A stretch of 64,000 nt of DNA from Tiliqua scincoides (lineage: Eukaryota > Chordata > Lepidosauria > Squamata > Scincidae), in NCBI RefSeq assembly GCF_035046505.1, contig NC_089823.1, forward strand, positions 229,484,604 through 229,548,603, written 5' to 3'. Of the stretch, positions 44,929 to 55,211 are shown in pieces. Numbering within the stretch: the first letter of the stretch is position 1; each line of letters begins with the position of its first letter. The notes under the pieces are model-generated. The model was not told where the DNA came from, ran no database searches, and saw only the letters and a program-made list of their open reading frames with translations. The position numbers were made by a program, and so were the translations under genes.

Positions 44929-45452
44929 CTTATGAGGAAAGGCTATGGCGTTTGGGCCTCTTCAGCCTAGAAAAGAGACGCCCGAGGGGGGACATGATTG
45001 AGACATACAAAATTATGCAGGGGATGGACAGAGTGGATAGAGAGATGCTCTTTACACTCTCACATAATACCAGAACCAGGGGACATCCACTAAAATTGAG
45101 TGTTGGGAGAGTTAGGACAGACAAAAGAAAATATTTCTTTACTCAGCGTGTGGTCGGTCTGTGGAACTCCTTGCCACGGGATGTGGTGATGGCAACTGGC
45201 CTGGACGCCTTTAAAAGGGGTTTGGACAAGTTTCTGGAGGAAAAATCCATTACGGGGTACAAGCCATGATGTGTACGCGCAACCTCCTGATTTTAGAAAT
45301 GGGCTATGTCAGATGCAAGGGAGGGCATCAGGATGAGGTCTCTTGTTATCTGGTGTGCTCCCTGGGGCATTTGGTGGGCCGCTGTGAGATTCAGGAAGCT
45401 GGACTAGATGGGCTTGTGGCCTGATCCAGTGGGGCTGTTCTTATGTTCTTAA
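44929..45452 (+). mobile_element. CR1-type LINE 3' end
   Basis: Plus-strand CR1 with an open frame from 44,952 to 45,269 (105 codons). It includes RGDMIETYKIMQGMDRVDRE, NTRTRGHPLKLSVGRVRTDK and the C-terminus LEEKSITGYKP. The 3' UTR ends ggggctgttcttatgttctt. It is very close to the 5-kb copy, so both are likely young. Confidence 0.92.
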
Positions 45453-45476
45453 ACTACAATTCCCAGGAAGCCTTGC
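45453..45476 (+). promoter_or_regulatory. ZNF143-type motif (candidate)
   Basis: The sequence actacaattcccaggaagcc continues with ttgc and matches the known ZNF143/SBS2-type core (ACTACAATTCCCAG followed by a short GC-ending spacer). It lies between two CR1 tails. Functional binding is inference. Confidence 0.4.
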
Positions 45477-45477
45477 A

Positions 45478-45593
45478 GGTCACTTGTTACCTGGTGTGCT
45501 CCCTGGGGCATTTGGTGGGCCGCTGTGAGATACATGAAGCTGGACTAGATGGGCCTATGGCCTGATCCAGTGGGGCTGTTCTTATGTTCTTAT
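45478..45593 (+). mobile_element. Short CR1 3' tail (second of a doublet)
   Basis: About 115 bp of CR1 3' UTR from cttgttacctggtgtgctcc to the tail ggggctgttcttatgttctt. It lies 25 bp downstream of a longer CR1 with the same tail variant (ggggctgttc). It could be a separate short insertion or a local duplication. Confidence 0.85.
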
Positions 45594-47240
45594 CACTGCT
45601 GCACCTTTCGTCTTTCCTTGTATTTCCAGCTAAGCTCCGCAAATTTTGACGATAAAAATGGTTGGAATCATACAGAAATAACATTTGCAACGGATCAGTG
45701 GAAAATTCTTAATCTTTATATAATTTTTTTAAACTTTTCACAGCAGCTATTTTCATTGGAGCATGACAGGTGAGGCTCTGCCTCCCCCCCCTCTATGCCT
45801 CTGAGTTGTAGCAAGGTCTGCACTGTGCTCAGGGAACTGGTGCTTGGGTGAACACTGGCAGCTGTTGCTGTTACTTGCAGAAAAAGTGACAGCAGCTGCA
45901 TTTAGGGCAAGGGCACCACAGGACTGTGCTTTTACAGAGGATCGATTCCTTTCAGCGCTTTTCAGAAACACCAAAACACACACACTCAGGGAAGGGAAAA
46001 ATGTGGCTCCTATTATATTACATTCCTAATGAAGACGCCTTTTCTCCCGAACAAGGCAGTGGCACAAGAGATGGCATGGTTCATAAAGCCAATTCATATT
46101 AGTAATAGATATTTTTCAAAGAAAAGATAAATGGCAGAGGATGTCAAAATAAGGGAGCGTCAAGCGATGAGCATTCACTAGGGAGATTCATTAGGTGACT
46201 GTTAACAACCTTGGGCTTTGATTCTAAAGAGCTCCCTTCAGATGTAACTCTCCAGCAAATTAAAATGACAAATGACAATTATCTGAAAGGCAAGTGTCAG
46301 GGACAGCCAAGAAGCACATTAGATTGCTCTCCTTCTCTCTCCCCCTGCCTTTATAGATGGTCTTTAGAGCCAGGGGGAAGCTGTTTTTGTTTTTCCCTTT
46401 TTTTATGAAAAGTTCTGTCATTCATCACCCACACTGTTTCTCCTAGAACTCCCAGAACAAATAGATGCTATATCATCCGAGCATTTCAACATGCATGTTA
46501 TTGAGCAAAACAGGGAGACCCATCAGGAGTTCTTGCTTTTACAAAACCATCCTTCATTTTCCTCCGGAGATGGGGGTTTAAAAAAAAGTAATAAAAAAAG
46601 CACACACCACATTTTATATGGGTTATTTATTTAAAAATTAAAGTAGGACTGCAAAGAGATTTCCTTTTGAGAACAGATGCGGCTAATGTTCTGTTTTTCG
46701 GGTAATTTATACTAATAACGATTGTCATAATGTTTTCGTATAATTCAAAGGCTTCAGCAGCTTTATGGGGGAAGATTGCTGTGACTCCAGAGACCGGCTT
46801 TATGGAACAACCGTAGCTTTCTAGACGGTTAGCTCAAAAGCAGTGAGGAGGGCAAATAATAAAACAACAATAAAGTCCCAACTCAGGTTGGCAAAACAAG
46901 GACCTGAGGGAGCCAAAAAGGAGTTCAGCACAGGTGCCTAATTAGGAAATTCATCGGTCTGCCAGGGATATAGCTGTACAGCATGGTAAAGTTACATCTT
47001 CCACTCTAGAACAAACCAAGAGACTCCCTTAGCCTATGTTGGATGTCCATGAAGCCAACTAAAGCAGCCACTTCCGACAGCAGATTCGTAGGGGCACCCA
47101 TCTCTCTCCACCAACCACTGTTCTCCCTTCCACTCCCTGGACTGGAAAAGATGGAGACAGAGAGGAAGAGGAAATGTGGAGAGGAGTGCTGAGCTAAAAT
47201 ATGAGATAATTCTTAGTTTGCATGCTCTGCCTCATAGAAT
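45594..47240. other. Unique AT-rich sequence, conserved-element candidate
   Basis: No repeat ends were recognised over about 1.6 kb, the longest clean stretch in the window. The parts at 46,040-46,330 and 46,620-46,860 contain several AAT/ATTA-rich phrases without drift toward repeat consensus. No open frame of note. Confidence 0.4.
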
Positions 47241-48200
47241 CAAAGAGTTGGAAGGGATCTAACAGGTCATCCAGTCCAACCCCCTGCCTATAGCAGGATA
47301 TTCTCCTAGAGCAGTGGTTCTCAAACTTTTAGCGCTGGGACCTACTTTTTAGAATGAGAATCTACCAGGACCCACTGGAAGTGGTCATAACCAGAAGTGA
47401 CATCATCAAGCAGGAAGATTGTTGATAATCTTAGGCAGCAATCCTACCCACACTTAACCAGCATTAAGTTCCATTTAGTATTATTGTTAAAACATAGACA
47501 TAGTAGCCTGTTCAAAGTACAGATCTGCAACATTTCCCCAAATGCAGTCATCATTAAGTCCAACATATTAAAAATAAAACACACATTGGAATGAATGGGG
47601 ATCCACCTGAAATTGACCCTCCTAGTGGATCTCAACCCACAGTTTCCTGGAACTGTCCTAGAACATCTCCAACCCTGTCCTAGAGCATCTCCAACAGGTG
47701 TTTGCCGAGCCTCTGTTTGAAGATCTAAAGTGAGAAGAGTCCACTTCCTCCCTTGTTAATCTGTTCCACTGTTGAACCGCCCTTACAGTCCTTAATTTTT
47801 TTCCTGATGTCCAATCGGAATCTCTTCTCTTTCAGTTTGTATCAATTGGATCTAGTCCTACTTTCAGAGGCAGCTGAGAACAAATTTGTCCCTTCTTTCA
47901 TATGACAGCCCTTCAGGTATTTGAAGAGCGCTATCATATCCCCTCTCAGCCTTCTCTTCTCCAGGTTGAACACACCAAGTTCCCTCAACCTTTCTTTGTA
48001 GGGCTTGTCCTCCAACCCTCTGAACTCCAGTTTGGCTGCATCTTTCTTAAAATAAGGTGACCAAAATTGGACACAGTACTCCAGGTGAGGTCTAACCAGT
48101 GCAGAGTAAAGTGGAACCACAACTTCTCATGACTTGGAAGCTACGGTTCTACTAATGCAGGCTAAAATTGCATTAACCTTCTTTGCAGCCACATCACACA
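47241..48200 (-). mobile_element. Older CR1 LINE split by a hAT
   Basis: The 3' end reads, on the plus strand, catagaatcaaagagttgga then catccagtccaacccc, a classical amniote CR1 3' UTR. Coding remnants include the frame at 47,842-48,120 with [20 protein letters not shown] and [20 protein letters not shown]. It is a different and older subfamily than the 5-kb CR1. A hAT element at 47,312-47,655 interrupts the 3' UTR. Confidence 0.85.
47312..47655. mobile_element. hAT MITE inside CR1
   Basis: The left end cagtggttctcaaactttt and the right region tttcctggaactg lie between octamers tcctagag (47,304-47,311) and tcctagaa (47,656-47,663), which match at 7 of 8. CR1 sequence resumes with gcatctccaacagg after the duplicated target. 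It is 344 bp and non-coding, related to the fragment at 18.0-18.2 kb. Confidence 0.7.
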
Positions 48201-49733
48201 CTCGCCAAATGACCCTGTTTACCAAGGACAGTCTCTAATTTTGGGGTAACTGTCCCTGGGAACATACTGCCCCTAATTTGACCCTGTTGGGATATTTTTT
48301 AGGATGTCTCATGTGATCACTATGCACTAGAACAGTTCAGTTTTTATACTCTGGCTTTCTAAAAGTTAAATCTGGGAGTGCAGATATTTAGGGAAGCAGG
48401 CTACATAATAGCCACATGTGAGGCTTGTGAGGGTCTCAGATTAAAGGGAGTAATGTGTGCTGCTGTGCACAAGGCACAATGTGTGTGCATGTGGCACCAC
48501 TGGAGGGGTGAAAGAGGATTCACAGAATCCTCTGCGGATTCCCTCTGTGCACACAGAACTGCATGTGTGGGAGGTGATTAACTGTGGCGATGGTTCTTTT
48601 ATCAAACTGAATTTAGCCATGTGAGAAGGGGTGACAGCAGTATAATTTCCTCGACAGTGTGATTTTGACTTCAGAAGGCTGTGGGATTTCCTTTTTTTTT
48701 TTCTAGAATCATTGAGAAGGCTGGAGGCCTTCAACACCAACCAGCGAAACCCTTTATCAGAGATAAAAGACAGAGTAATAACAGCGAGCTCTGAGAATTA
48801 GCAGTATCTGAACAAATCTCAAAATGAGCCAGATAAATGTAAGGGATAATGATCTAAAATTTATTAAATCTTATTAAGAGATGAAAGATGGTGAAAATAA
48901 CACTTAGATGATGTGGGAAAGAGACATGGATAAGTTATTCACTGATGAAGAAAGTTGTATATTTATAAAATAGGGTATAACACTTCTGCCTGTGTTAATT
49001 CAAGAGACAATTTCTGGGGTCAATGCTGCAGCTGCTAGCCTGCAGACAAGGAACCCTGCAAAAGTTAGTTGTGGCTAAAGAACAACATCACCAGAATGGG
49101 CATCATCACATGTTACTTTTTTAGGTATGCCACTTGAAAAAAAAAAATCTATGGCACATATGTGGAAAATATACAGGGTAAAACTACAAATTACATGCAG
49201 TTCTGCAATTGTTTTAAACGACTTGCTTTTGACACTCTGCAGGTGCTTAAAAACATAAGAAGCTTCTTATTGGGTCTGATCATTCTATTTCTTGCCCACA
49301 GGGCGCAAACTACCATATGCCTTCATGGCTTTTGCACCCACCCAGCAACGGGCGTTCAGTGGTACACTGCTTTTGAACATGGAGGTTCTACATAGCTGCT
49401 ATGATATGGACCCATTGTCCATAAATGGGTTTAATCCCTGTCAAAGCAACCTAATCTAGTGTTTACCTGCAAATTCTGTGGAAGTAAACTCTATATGTCA
49501 ACTATGGGTTTTATTCTCTGCTTGCAATTTGCACTGGAAGATTAGTATTTGTTTATTTTCCCCAGTAGGAGTAAAAACTTGGAAGAAGGAAGCCATTTTC
49601 AGTGGGGGGAACAGCCCAAGAAAGGTTCTAAAAGCACGCACACACTTAACACACATGCAGAATTGTACGTTGTGTTGACACACTTTATACAAATAAAATA
49701 CTTCTATTATTATTAGGTACATTAGTCTCTTGA
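48201..49733. other. Unassigned, mostly unique sequence
   Basis: No recognised repeat ends over about 1.5 kb. Short open frames are scattered without domains. Confidence 0.4.
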
Positions 49734-50221
49734 CTAATCTCTTATCCCCTGGGGCCTGGGGATAAGAATAGGCCCTCAGTTTGGCTGTACTTGTCGTAAG
49801 AGGTGACTAAACAGCCACCGGGTAGATGGGACTCGTCAGCCTGGGAAGGCAGCTCATCTGAGAGAAGGAAAATTCTGATCCCAAACCTCCACTGCCTTGT
49901 AGCTACATCCAGTTATGGAAAAGGCTTCAGGAGTCAACCTCAAGGCAAAATCCGGAGCCAGAGTCCCTGAGGCAGTGCATGGCTGAACACAGTCACGTTC
50001 TGGCAACTCCTGCGACACCGCTGGAACCAACCGTATTGGCCTCTGCCTTTCCATTGGACCATTTCAGCGACGTGGGGAGGGGGGATTTGCTGCATGGGTA
50101 ACAGCCTATCCTCCATACCTGCTTTACCCAGGCTTCACGCACTGGAGAGGACACTCTGTTCCAGAACCACCATTCAGAGCATGACACCATAGTCTTCCGA
50201 GACTGAATGATGCCAACAACC
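49734..50221 (+). mobile_element. 488-bp non-autonomous retroelement with LINE tail
   Basis: The element is flanked by a perfect decamer duplication agtctcttga (49,724-49,733 and 50,222-50,231). Its last roughly 70 bp (ctgttccagaaccacc through the hairpin agtcttccgagact to ccaacaacc) match the 3' end of the RTE-like LINE. The first 400 bp, including gtaagaggtgactaaacagc and ccaccgggtagatgggac, are not found elsewhere in the window. I think they derive from the LINE's 5' region, so this would be an internally deleted derivative. No long open frame is kept. Confidence 0.8.
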
Positions 50222-50231
50222 AGTCTCTTGA

Positions 50232-50678
50232 AGTTATGTACTTTCAAGCTCTACTGATTTCAATGGGAGGGTGTAGCACAATCTCAACTGTCCCACTGAA
50301 AACAAGTAACATATTCTTGGCTGGTGAGTCTGTAAACACACAAAAACATATTGGAGGAAAAGTCACTGGAAATCGATTACGAGTTAAGGGATAAAGTGTT
50401 GCCCTGAGTGGAGGTGGTTTCTCTTGGACTGCACAAGGATTTCAAACATCCAAGCATGGAGATTTGGTTTCAGAACTCAGTTACAGCTGCTAATGCATGA
50501 GCAGCAAGGAAGTGGAAAGAGATTCCAGGACAAGTGGACCAGCTTGTGAACCTAGGCGACATGATGAGTATGAATAAGCTGACATGCGTGCTGGAGATGT
50601 TAGAAGCATCAACAGGCCGTTATGGGATATATGGAGTTAACTACAGAGACAGAAAAAGATTACAGTGATACAAAGGTC
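50232..50678. other. Unassigned sequence
   Basis: No repeat or domain recognised. Confidence 0.35.
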
Positions 50679-50982
50679 CAGTGGTGGACCTCCCCAGCCC
50701 TTCACCCTGGGGCAAAGGTTCTCATTGGCACCTTCCCGCAGGATGTCGCCGCCCCCTGTGTACAAATCCACCGCCCCCCACTCACCCGGAGCCAAACAGT
50801 ACCTTGCACGACTCCACGATGCACCGGGAAGTCTCCTGCACTCCTAAACCGTGATTCCGGCAAACCGTAAGCACGGTTTCTGTGTCGGGCGCCTCAGGGA
50901 GGATTCCGCACGATCCTAGAGGCCCGTGAAGCTCTGCGCCAGGGGCATTTGCCCCTTTCACTCAATGGCAGGTCTGCCACTG
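50679..50982. mobile_element. CpG-rich hAT MITE
   Basis: The ends cagtggtggacct and aggtctgccactg are inverted at 12 of 13 positions. The flanking octamers caaaggtc and caaagacc match at 6 of 8. The 304-bp interior keeps many CpG dinucleotides, unusual for this window. Confidence 0.75.
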
Positions 50983-51095
50983 CAAAGACCTAACTTGCAG
51001 GAAAAATTCAAAAGCCTTGAATTTCTATGCAGAGTACTCATGCATACGCCGTGACTACGCCGTGAATTTCTACGCAGAGTACTCGTGCTCTAGTT

Positions 51096-51262
51096 CAGAG
51101 GTGGGCAAACTTTCAACTTTAGGGATCCTGGACCTTCAGCAATTGTATAGAAGAGGGAATTTCTGCAGGTGCAACTTGTCATCTCACATCTGCTGAAATT
51201 CCCACTTCTACACAATTGTTAAAGGTCCAGGATTCCTAAAGTTGAAAGTTTGTTCATCCCTG
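51096..51262. mobile_element. hAT-like hairpin MITE
   Basis: A 167-bp element with long inverted arms. The left arm runs cagaggtgggcaaactttca and on through tcctggaccttcagcaattg; the right arm mirrors it through ttaaaggtccaggattccta and ends ttcatccctg. The octamers ctctagtt and ttctagtc match at 6 of 8. Almost the whole element can fold on itself. Confidence 0.8.
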
Positions 51263-51484
51263 TTCTAGTCATTTCTATGGGGGAAACTTTGGGTACTTTG
51301 CATTGGAACTTAAGACTGGAAAACCGTTTCAGCTTTAGACTGGACCTAAGGACTATGATCATGTATGGCTCTCTAGTGTTTCTACCATTTCGAACAGGCA
51401 TTTTGGTTCCAGAGGAACACTGGGAACTGTAGTTCTGTGAAGGCAGAGGCGCTACCTGGTTTCTAGTAGAAGTATAATCTACTC

Positions 51485-51706
51485 CAGCAATGTTCAACCA
51501 CTGTGTCATGGCACATTGGTGTGCCACTGATGGTCTGCAGTGTGCTGTAGGAGTTTTGGGGATGGTCATGTATTAGTGGTCTATTGGGGGATGTAAGCCC
51601 CCCTACCAGCATTACAGTGTGCCTTGTCAAAAACACTGATGGTGTGCCTTGACAATTTTAGGGCCTTCTTAGTGTGCCATGAGATGAAAAAGGTTGAAAA
51701 TAGCTG
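51485..51706. mobile_element. hAT-like MITE with perfect 8-bp TSD
   Basis: A 222-bp element beginning cagcaatgttcaaccactgt and ending aaggttgaaaatagctg, with inverted subterminal catggcac/gtgccatg. The octamer atctactc flanks it exactly at 51,477-51,484 and 51,707-51,714. This hAT-type duplication suggests a fairly young insertion. Confidence 0.85.
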
Positions 51707-51714
51707 ATCTACTC

Positions 51715-52070
51715 CTTTGCCAAACTACAGTTGTTGAACACTCTTGGTGCCAGATGCTGGGGGCTGTGGGAAACTGGGCCTTTCACGGACCTCTCACGAT
51801 GCCCCTGATGGTATATTGGGTGCTACCTGCTGTCACCAGTGCTGAAGATTCAGAAGTCTGTCTGACCAGATGAGATCTCTGATGGATGTGGGTCCTTGAC
51901 CAGTGCTCAAACTGGCCAACCCCTGCCCAGGACTCTGGTAATAAACTGATATGAAAAAAGTTACGTTTGCTACTTAAATCCTTATCTGTCTTCTGCATGC
52001 TATCGCACTTACAGTACAACTAGATGAAACTTTAAGCACAAGTGATGCTTTTTTCCTGTGTGTAAAATAG
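51715..52070. other. Unassigned sequence
   Basis: No repeat or domain recognised. Confidence 0.35.
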
Positions 52071-52390
52071 CATAAGAACATAAGAAAAACCCCAATGGAT
52101 CAAGCCAAAGACCCATCTAATCCAGCTTCCTGTAACTCACAGTGACTCACCAGGAAAACACAAGACAAAGCTACATCCTGTTGCCCACACCCTTGCATCT
52201 AGTATTCTGAGGGAGCCTACTTCTGAAACCAGGAATTTACACATATCCATCATAGCTTGTAATCTGTGATGGACTTTCCTTCCAGAAATCTGTCCAATCT
52301 CCTTTTAAAGGCATCTAGGCCAGACGCCATCACCGCACTTTGTGGCAAGGTGTTCCACAGACTAATTACATGCTGGGTAAAGAAATATAT
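52071..52390 (-). mobile_element. CR1-type LINE 3' end (diverged)
   Basis: Minus-strand CR1 tail beginning cataagaacataagaaaaac. It runs through the 3' UTR to about 45 codons of ORF2, with QHVISLWNTLPQSAVMASGL and LDRFLEGKSITDYKL. It is more diverged than the 5- and 45-kb copies. Confidence 0.82.
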
Positions 52391-53454
52391 AAAAATAATT
52401 AAAATAAATAGCACCCGGGCAGTGGCCTGTTCTGGATCAAAGTGATGGTGATGTACCCTTGCCACAGTCCCAACACAAATTACCTTCCATGCAATGGAGG
52501 AAACCCCCCCCCCCAATCATTGTTCCAGATCCCAGCAAGCACAATTTCACATTAAAAAAAAAACAACCCCAAGTGTGCAGTTAAATAGTGTGTGCTTATA
52601 ATAATGCCACTTTGACCTTAATTTGGCCTATCATTCCTGCAGAAATCAAGATGGAAATAACCTCACTGATGCATAATATCCTCATTTCGGGAAAGGCAGT
52701 ATATTCCCAAGTGTTTTGACCCCACCAGCTGTACATTGTGACTCAACGCTAGAAGATTTATAGGGCCTCCCTAGAGAGAGACAATTACAAAACCCAGTAA
52801 TAAAAATTCACATTTAGGACGTTTTATTCTTGGTCCCCTGCCTAGATTCTTCTCCATCCAGCCTCATTTCTTTAAAATTAGGTAGAACTTTGCCCTTCCT
52901 CCCGCCCACATGCTCAGCCTAACCTCAGCACAGCCTGCGGTGGTGTTTATGTCCTGATTCTTCTCTCTGCTCCTGGTTGAAATCGGTCCAAATGTGATCT
53001 TGTTTCCGAACAAACAAGACTCTCAAATCACTTCCAGCACAACCCAAAGCACCACCCCCGAGTTCACTGGGGCTTACTCCTGAGTAAACATACCTCGGTC
53101 TTCATTCGTTTTGTTGTTCTTCTATCAAGCCATGGTAATATCCCTCGTAATGTGGAGGATCCATTCCAAAAAGTTAAGCACTGAGCAAAACAATTCTATA
53201 GAATATATCGCTAATTGGCAGGTAACAGGAGCGGATTGACCCAGAATGCTCTGCTTCCCTTGGCTAGAATCGCCAATGCAGGGACAAAGATCATATAACA
53301 AATCAGGTCCAAAGGAAGGACTGTTATGGGAGACTGCTTCTCCCTGGATTTCCAGAAATACGAGGTTGGAAGCCTACTATGTAACTGTCATCGTTTGTGG
53401 GGGGGGGGGGGGAATAAGTTTTAATACAAAGATTATTTGCATGGGGCTTGGCGG
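52391..53454. other. Unassigned sequence with conserved-looking part
   Basis: The 52,590-52,830 part is non-repetitive (accttaatttggcctatcat). At 53,060-53,093 cactggggcttactcctgag is a half copy of the dispersed 90-bp repeat. A G homopolymer lies at about 53,399-53,412. Confidence 0.4.
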
Positions 53455-53650
53455 TTCGCCTCTCTCAGACTGCTGCTCCAGTGGCTACACTGGTTACTGG
53501 TTTGCTTCCAAGCTTTATTCAAGGTGCTAGTTCAGACCATTAAAGCATTTTATGGCTCAGGACCAGGGCACATCAAGAACTGCCCCCTTCCATATATTTT
53601 CACTCATCCCCTAAGTTCTTGTAATCCACCAGTTTGTGTAAAGCTTCCCC
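53455..53650 (+). mobile_element. L2-like LINE ORF2 fragment
   Basis: The plus-strand frame (part of 53,437-53,661) contains LLQWLHWLLVCFQALFKVLV followed by QTIKAFYGSGPGHIKNCPLP. These match the conserved L2-clade block LHWLPV..RI.FKVLxxTFKALHGxGPxYLxD. It is truncated on the right by a hAT-like element. Confidence 0.65.
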
Positions 53651-53988
53651 TACCACTTTAAGGGGCGAGGGGAAAGGAGAGGCAGGGAAGTGATCAGCAG
53701 GATCATGTCCCTAAGTGAGGTGAATGGAGGGTGCTTGCAATTACATTTATGTAGTTAGGGCTGCTGGATGCTGTAGGAGGTGTGGGGAGCCCTGCACAGC
53801 CCTCTGCAGGGCTCTCTGAGGCTTGGAATGTTCAGAGACCTTGCAATGCACTTCCGGTTTCCAGGTTTAAATGTAAATGCAAGCACCCAGTTCGCCCCCC
53901 CCTTAGGAATGCTGGGGATCATGTCACTGCCCTTGCCCCTCCCCCCAAGACTTACTGAGGTCTTCCTCAAAGTTTGAGAACCACTGCC
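53651..53988. mobile_element. hAT-like MITE (right end clear)
   Basis: The right end agtttgagaaccactg is the inverse of cagtggttctcaaact. The interior shares cactttaaggggcgagggg-type sequence with the element at 54,731-55,093. The left end is poorly defined. Confidence 0.55.
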
Positions 53989-54060
53989 CTAAGATAACAC
54001 AGGTCTACAAAATAGAGGGTCAGAAAAGTTTTTCCCAAACTTTATGGTGGTTTGATATGA

Positions 54061-54277
54061 ATTTGGGGTGCCGATTCCAAAAATGGCATCCGTTTTACCC
54101 CATCACGTCTAGTTTTGGAGTTATAGTATAGCCTCATTAGTGAATGGTTCAAGCAGCTTCCTCATGAGGAAGCCATGGTTATGCGGTTAAGGCTGTGCGG
54201 TTAAGGCTATGCCTTTTCTCCAAAACTAGACGCGATAGGGCAAAACGGATGCCATTTTTGGAATCAGCACCCCAAAT
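54061..54277. repeat. Long inverted repeat (60-bp arms)
   Basis: The left arm 54,061-54,120 (from atttggggtgccgattccaa to cgtctagttttggag) and the right arm 54,218-54,277 match in inverted orientation at 56 of 60 positions. A 97-bp spacer separates them and contains a direct duplication of tgcggttaaggct. It is compatible with a foldback MITE, but no target duplication or known end was recognised. Confidence 0.85.
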
Positions 54278-54339
54278 ATACCCAGGAATTGGTGTAACGT
54301 TTAAGGAAGCAAAATGTGTCTTGGCCTGTGTAATTAGAG

Positions 54340-55200
54340 AGAGGCTCTTCTGTGTATGCTGCCCTTAACTAAGGTTAGGGTGGTGCCGCCTAAAGGTAGA
54401 AATATTTCTGTGGTGGCACCCCAATTACCCTTGCCTTCGACTTGAGAACTGTGCCCTCCCTAGAGGCCATTTGGAGGGGCCAGAGGACCTTCTTTTTGGG
54501 TAGTTTCCTTTTGATTAGGCTGATATGCTGCCACTGTTGATTATTGATTGGTGTGGTTTTAGCTTATAGGCTGCTGATGTTGGTTTTATTGCATGGTGTT
54601 GTTTTAAATGGTGTTTTGTTTTTATTGCTGTTTTATGCTGTGTTCTGTTTTTTAGGTTACGCTTTCATGATTGTTCTTTCAATTGATTTTTATGGCATTG
54701 TTGATTTGCATTAGTTTCCATGATTTATATCAGGGCTTTTCAAACTGGGGCATCGCGACGCCCCAGCCTGTGGGGCCTGGCCCCTGCCCCCTTAAGGGGC
54801 GGGGGCAGCCTGGAGGCAGGGAGGAGGCAGCGGTGCGATCCCCAGGATTGCTCCGCATCTACTTTCACTACTGCGGGGAGCCCTGCTGCAGTTCGCGCCG
54901 GGCTCCCCACACCCCTGGGAGGCTGCAGGGGCTTGGGTATGTGTACCGAAGCCCCTGCAGCCCCCCTGAGCAGTGTACCCAAGCCCTTGCAGCCCCCCTG
55001 AGAGGTGCGATCCTGGGGATCGTGCCGCTGCCTTCCCGCCCACGCAAGAACTTAGAGGCTCTCAGATTCTCCCAGAGAGTTTGAGAACCACTGATTTATG
55101 TTGTATTGTACTTTATATTATTTTTATTTGCTTTTGTAAATTGCCTTGGGGGCCCTTTTCTTGGAGAGGGTAAAAATTAACTAAATGACTATAATTGATA
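54340..55200 (+). mobile_element. L2-like LINE 3' end, split by a hAT
   Basis: Plus-strand L2-like LINE. Coding remnants are VPPKGRNISVVAP and, in another frame, VPSLEAIWRGQRTFFLGSFL, which parallel the C-terminus at 17.7 kb. A T-rich 3' UTR follows, and after the hAT insertion it resumes with attgccttgggggccctttt, an L2-like 3' terminus. It is frame-broken and old. Confidence 0.6.
54731..55093. mobile_element. hAT MITE inside L2-like LINE
   Basis: The left end cagggcttttcaaactgggg and the right end agagtttgagaaccactg are inverted. The octamers atttatat (54,723-54,730) and atttatgt (55,094-55,101) match at 7 of 8. The 363-bp GC-rich interior is non-coding. Confidence 0.8.
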
Positions 55201-55211
55201 GAATAGCTTTT

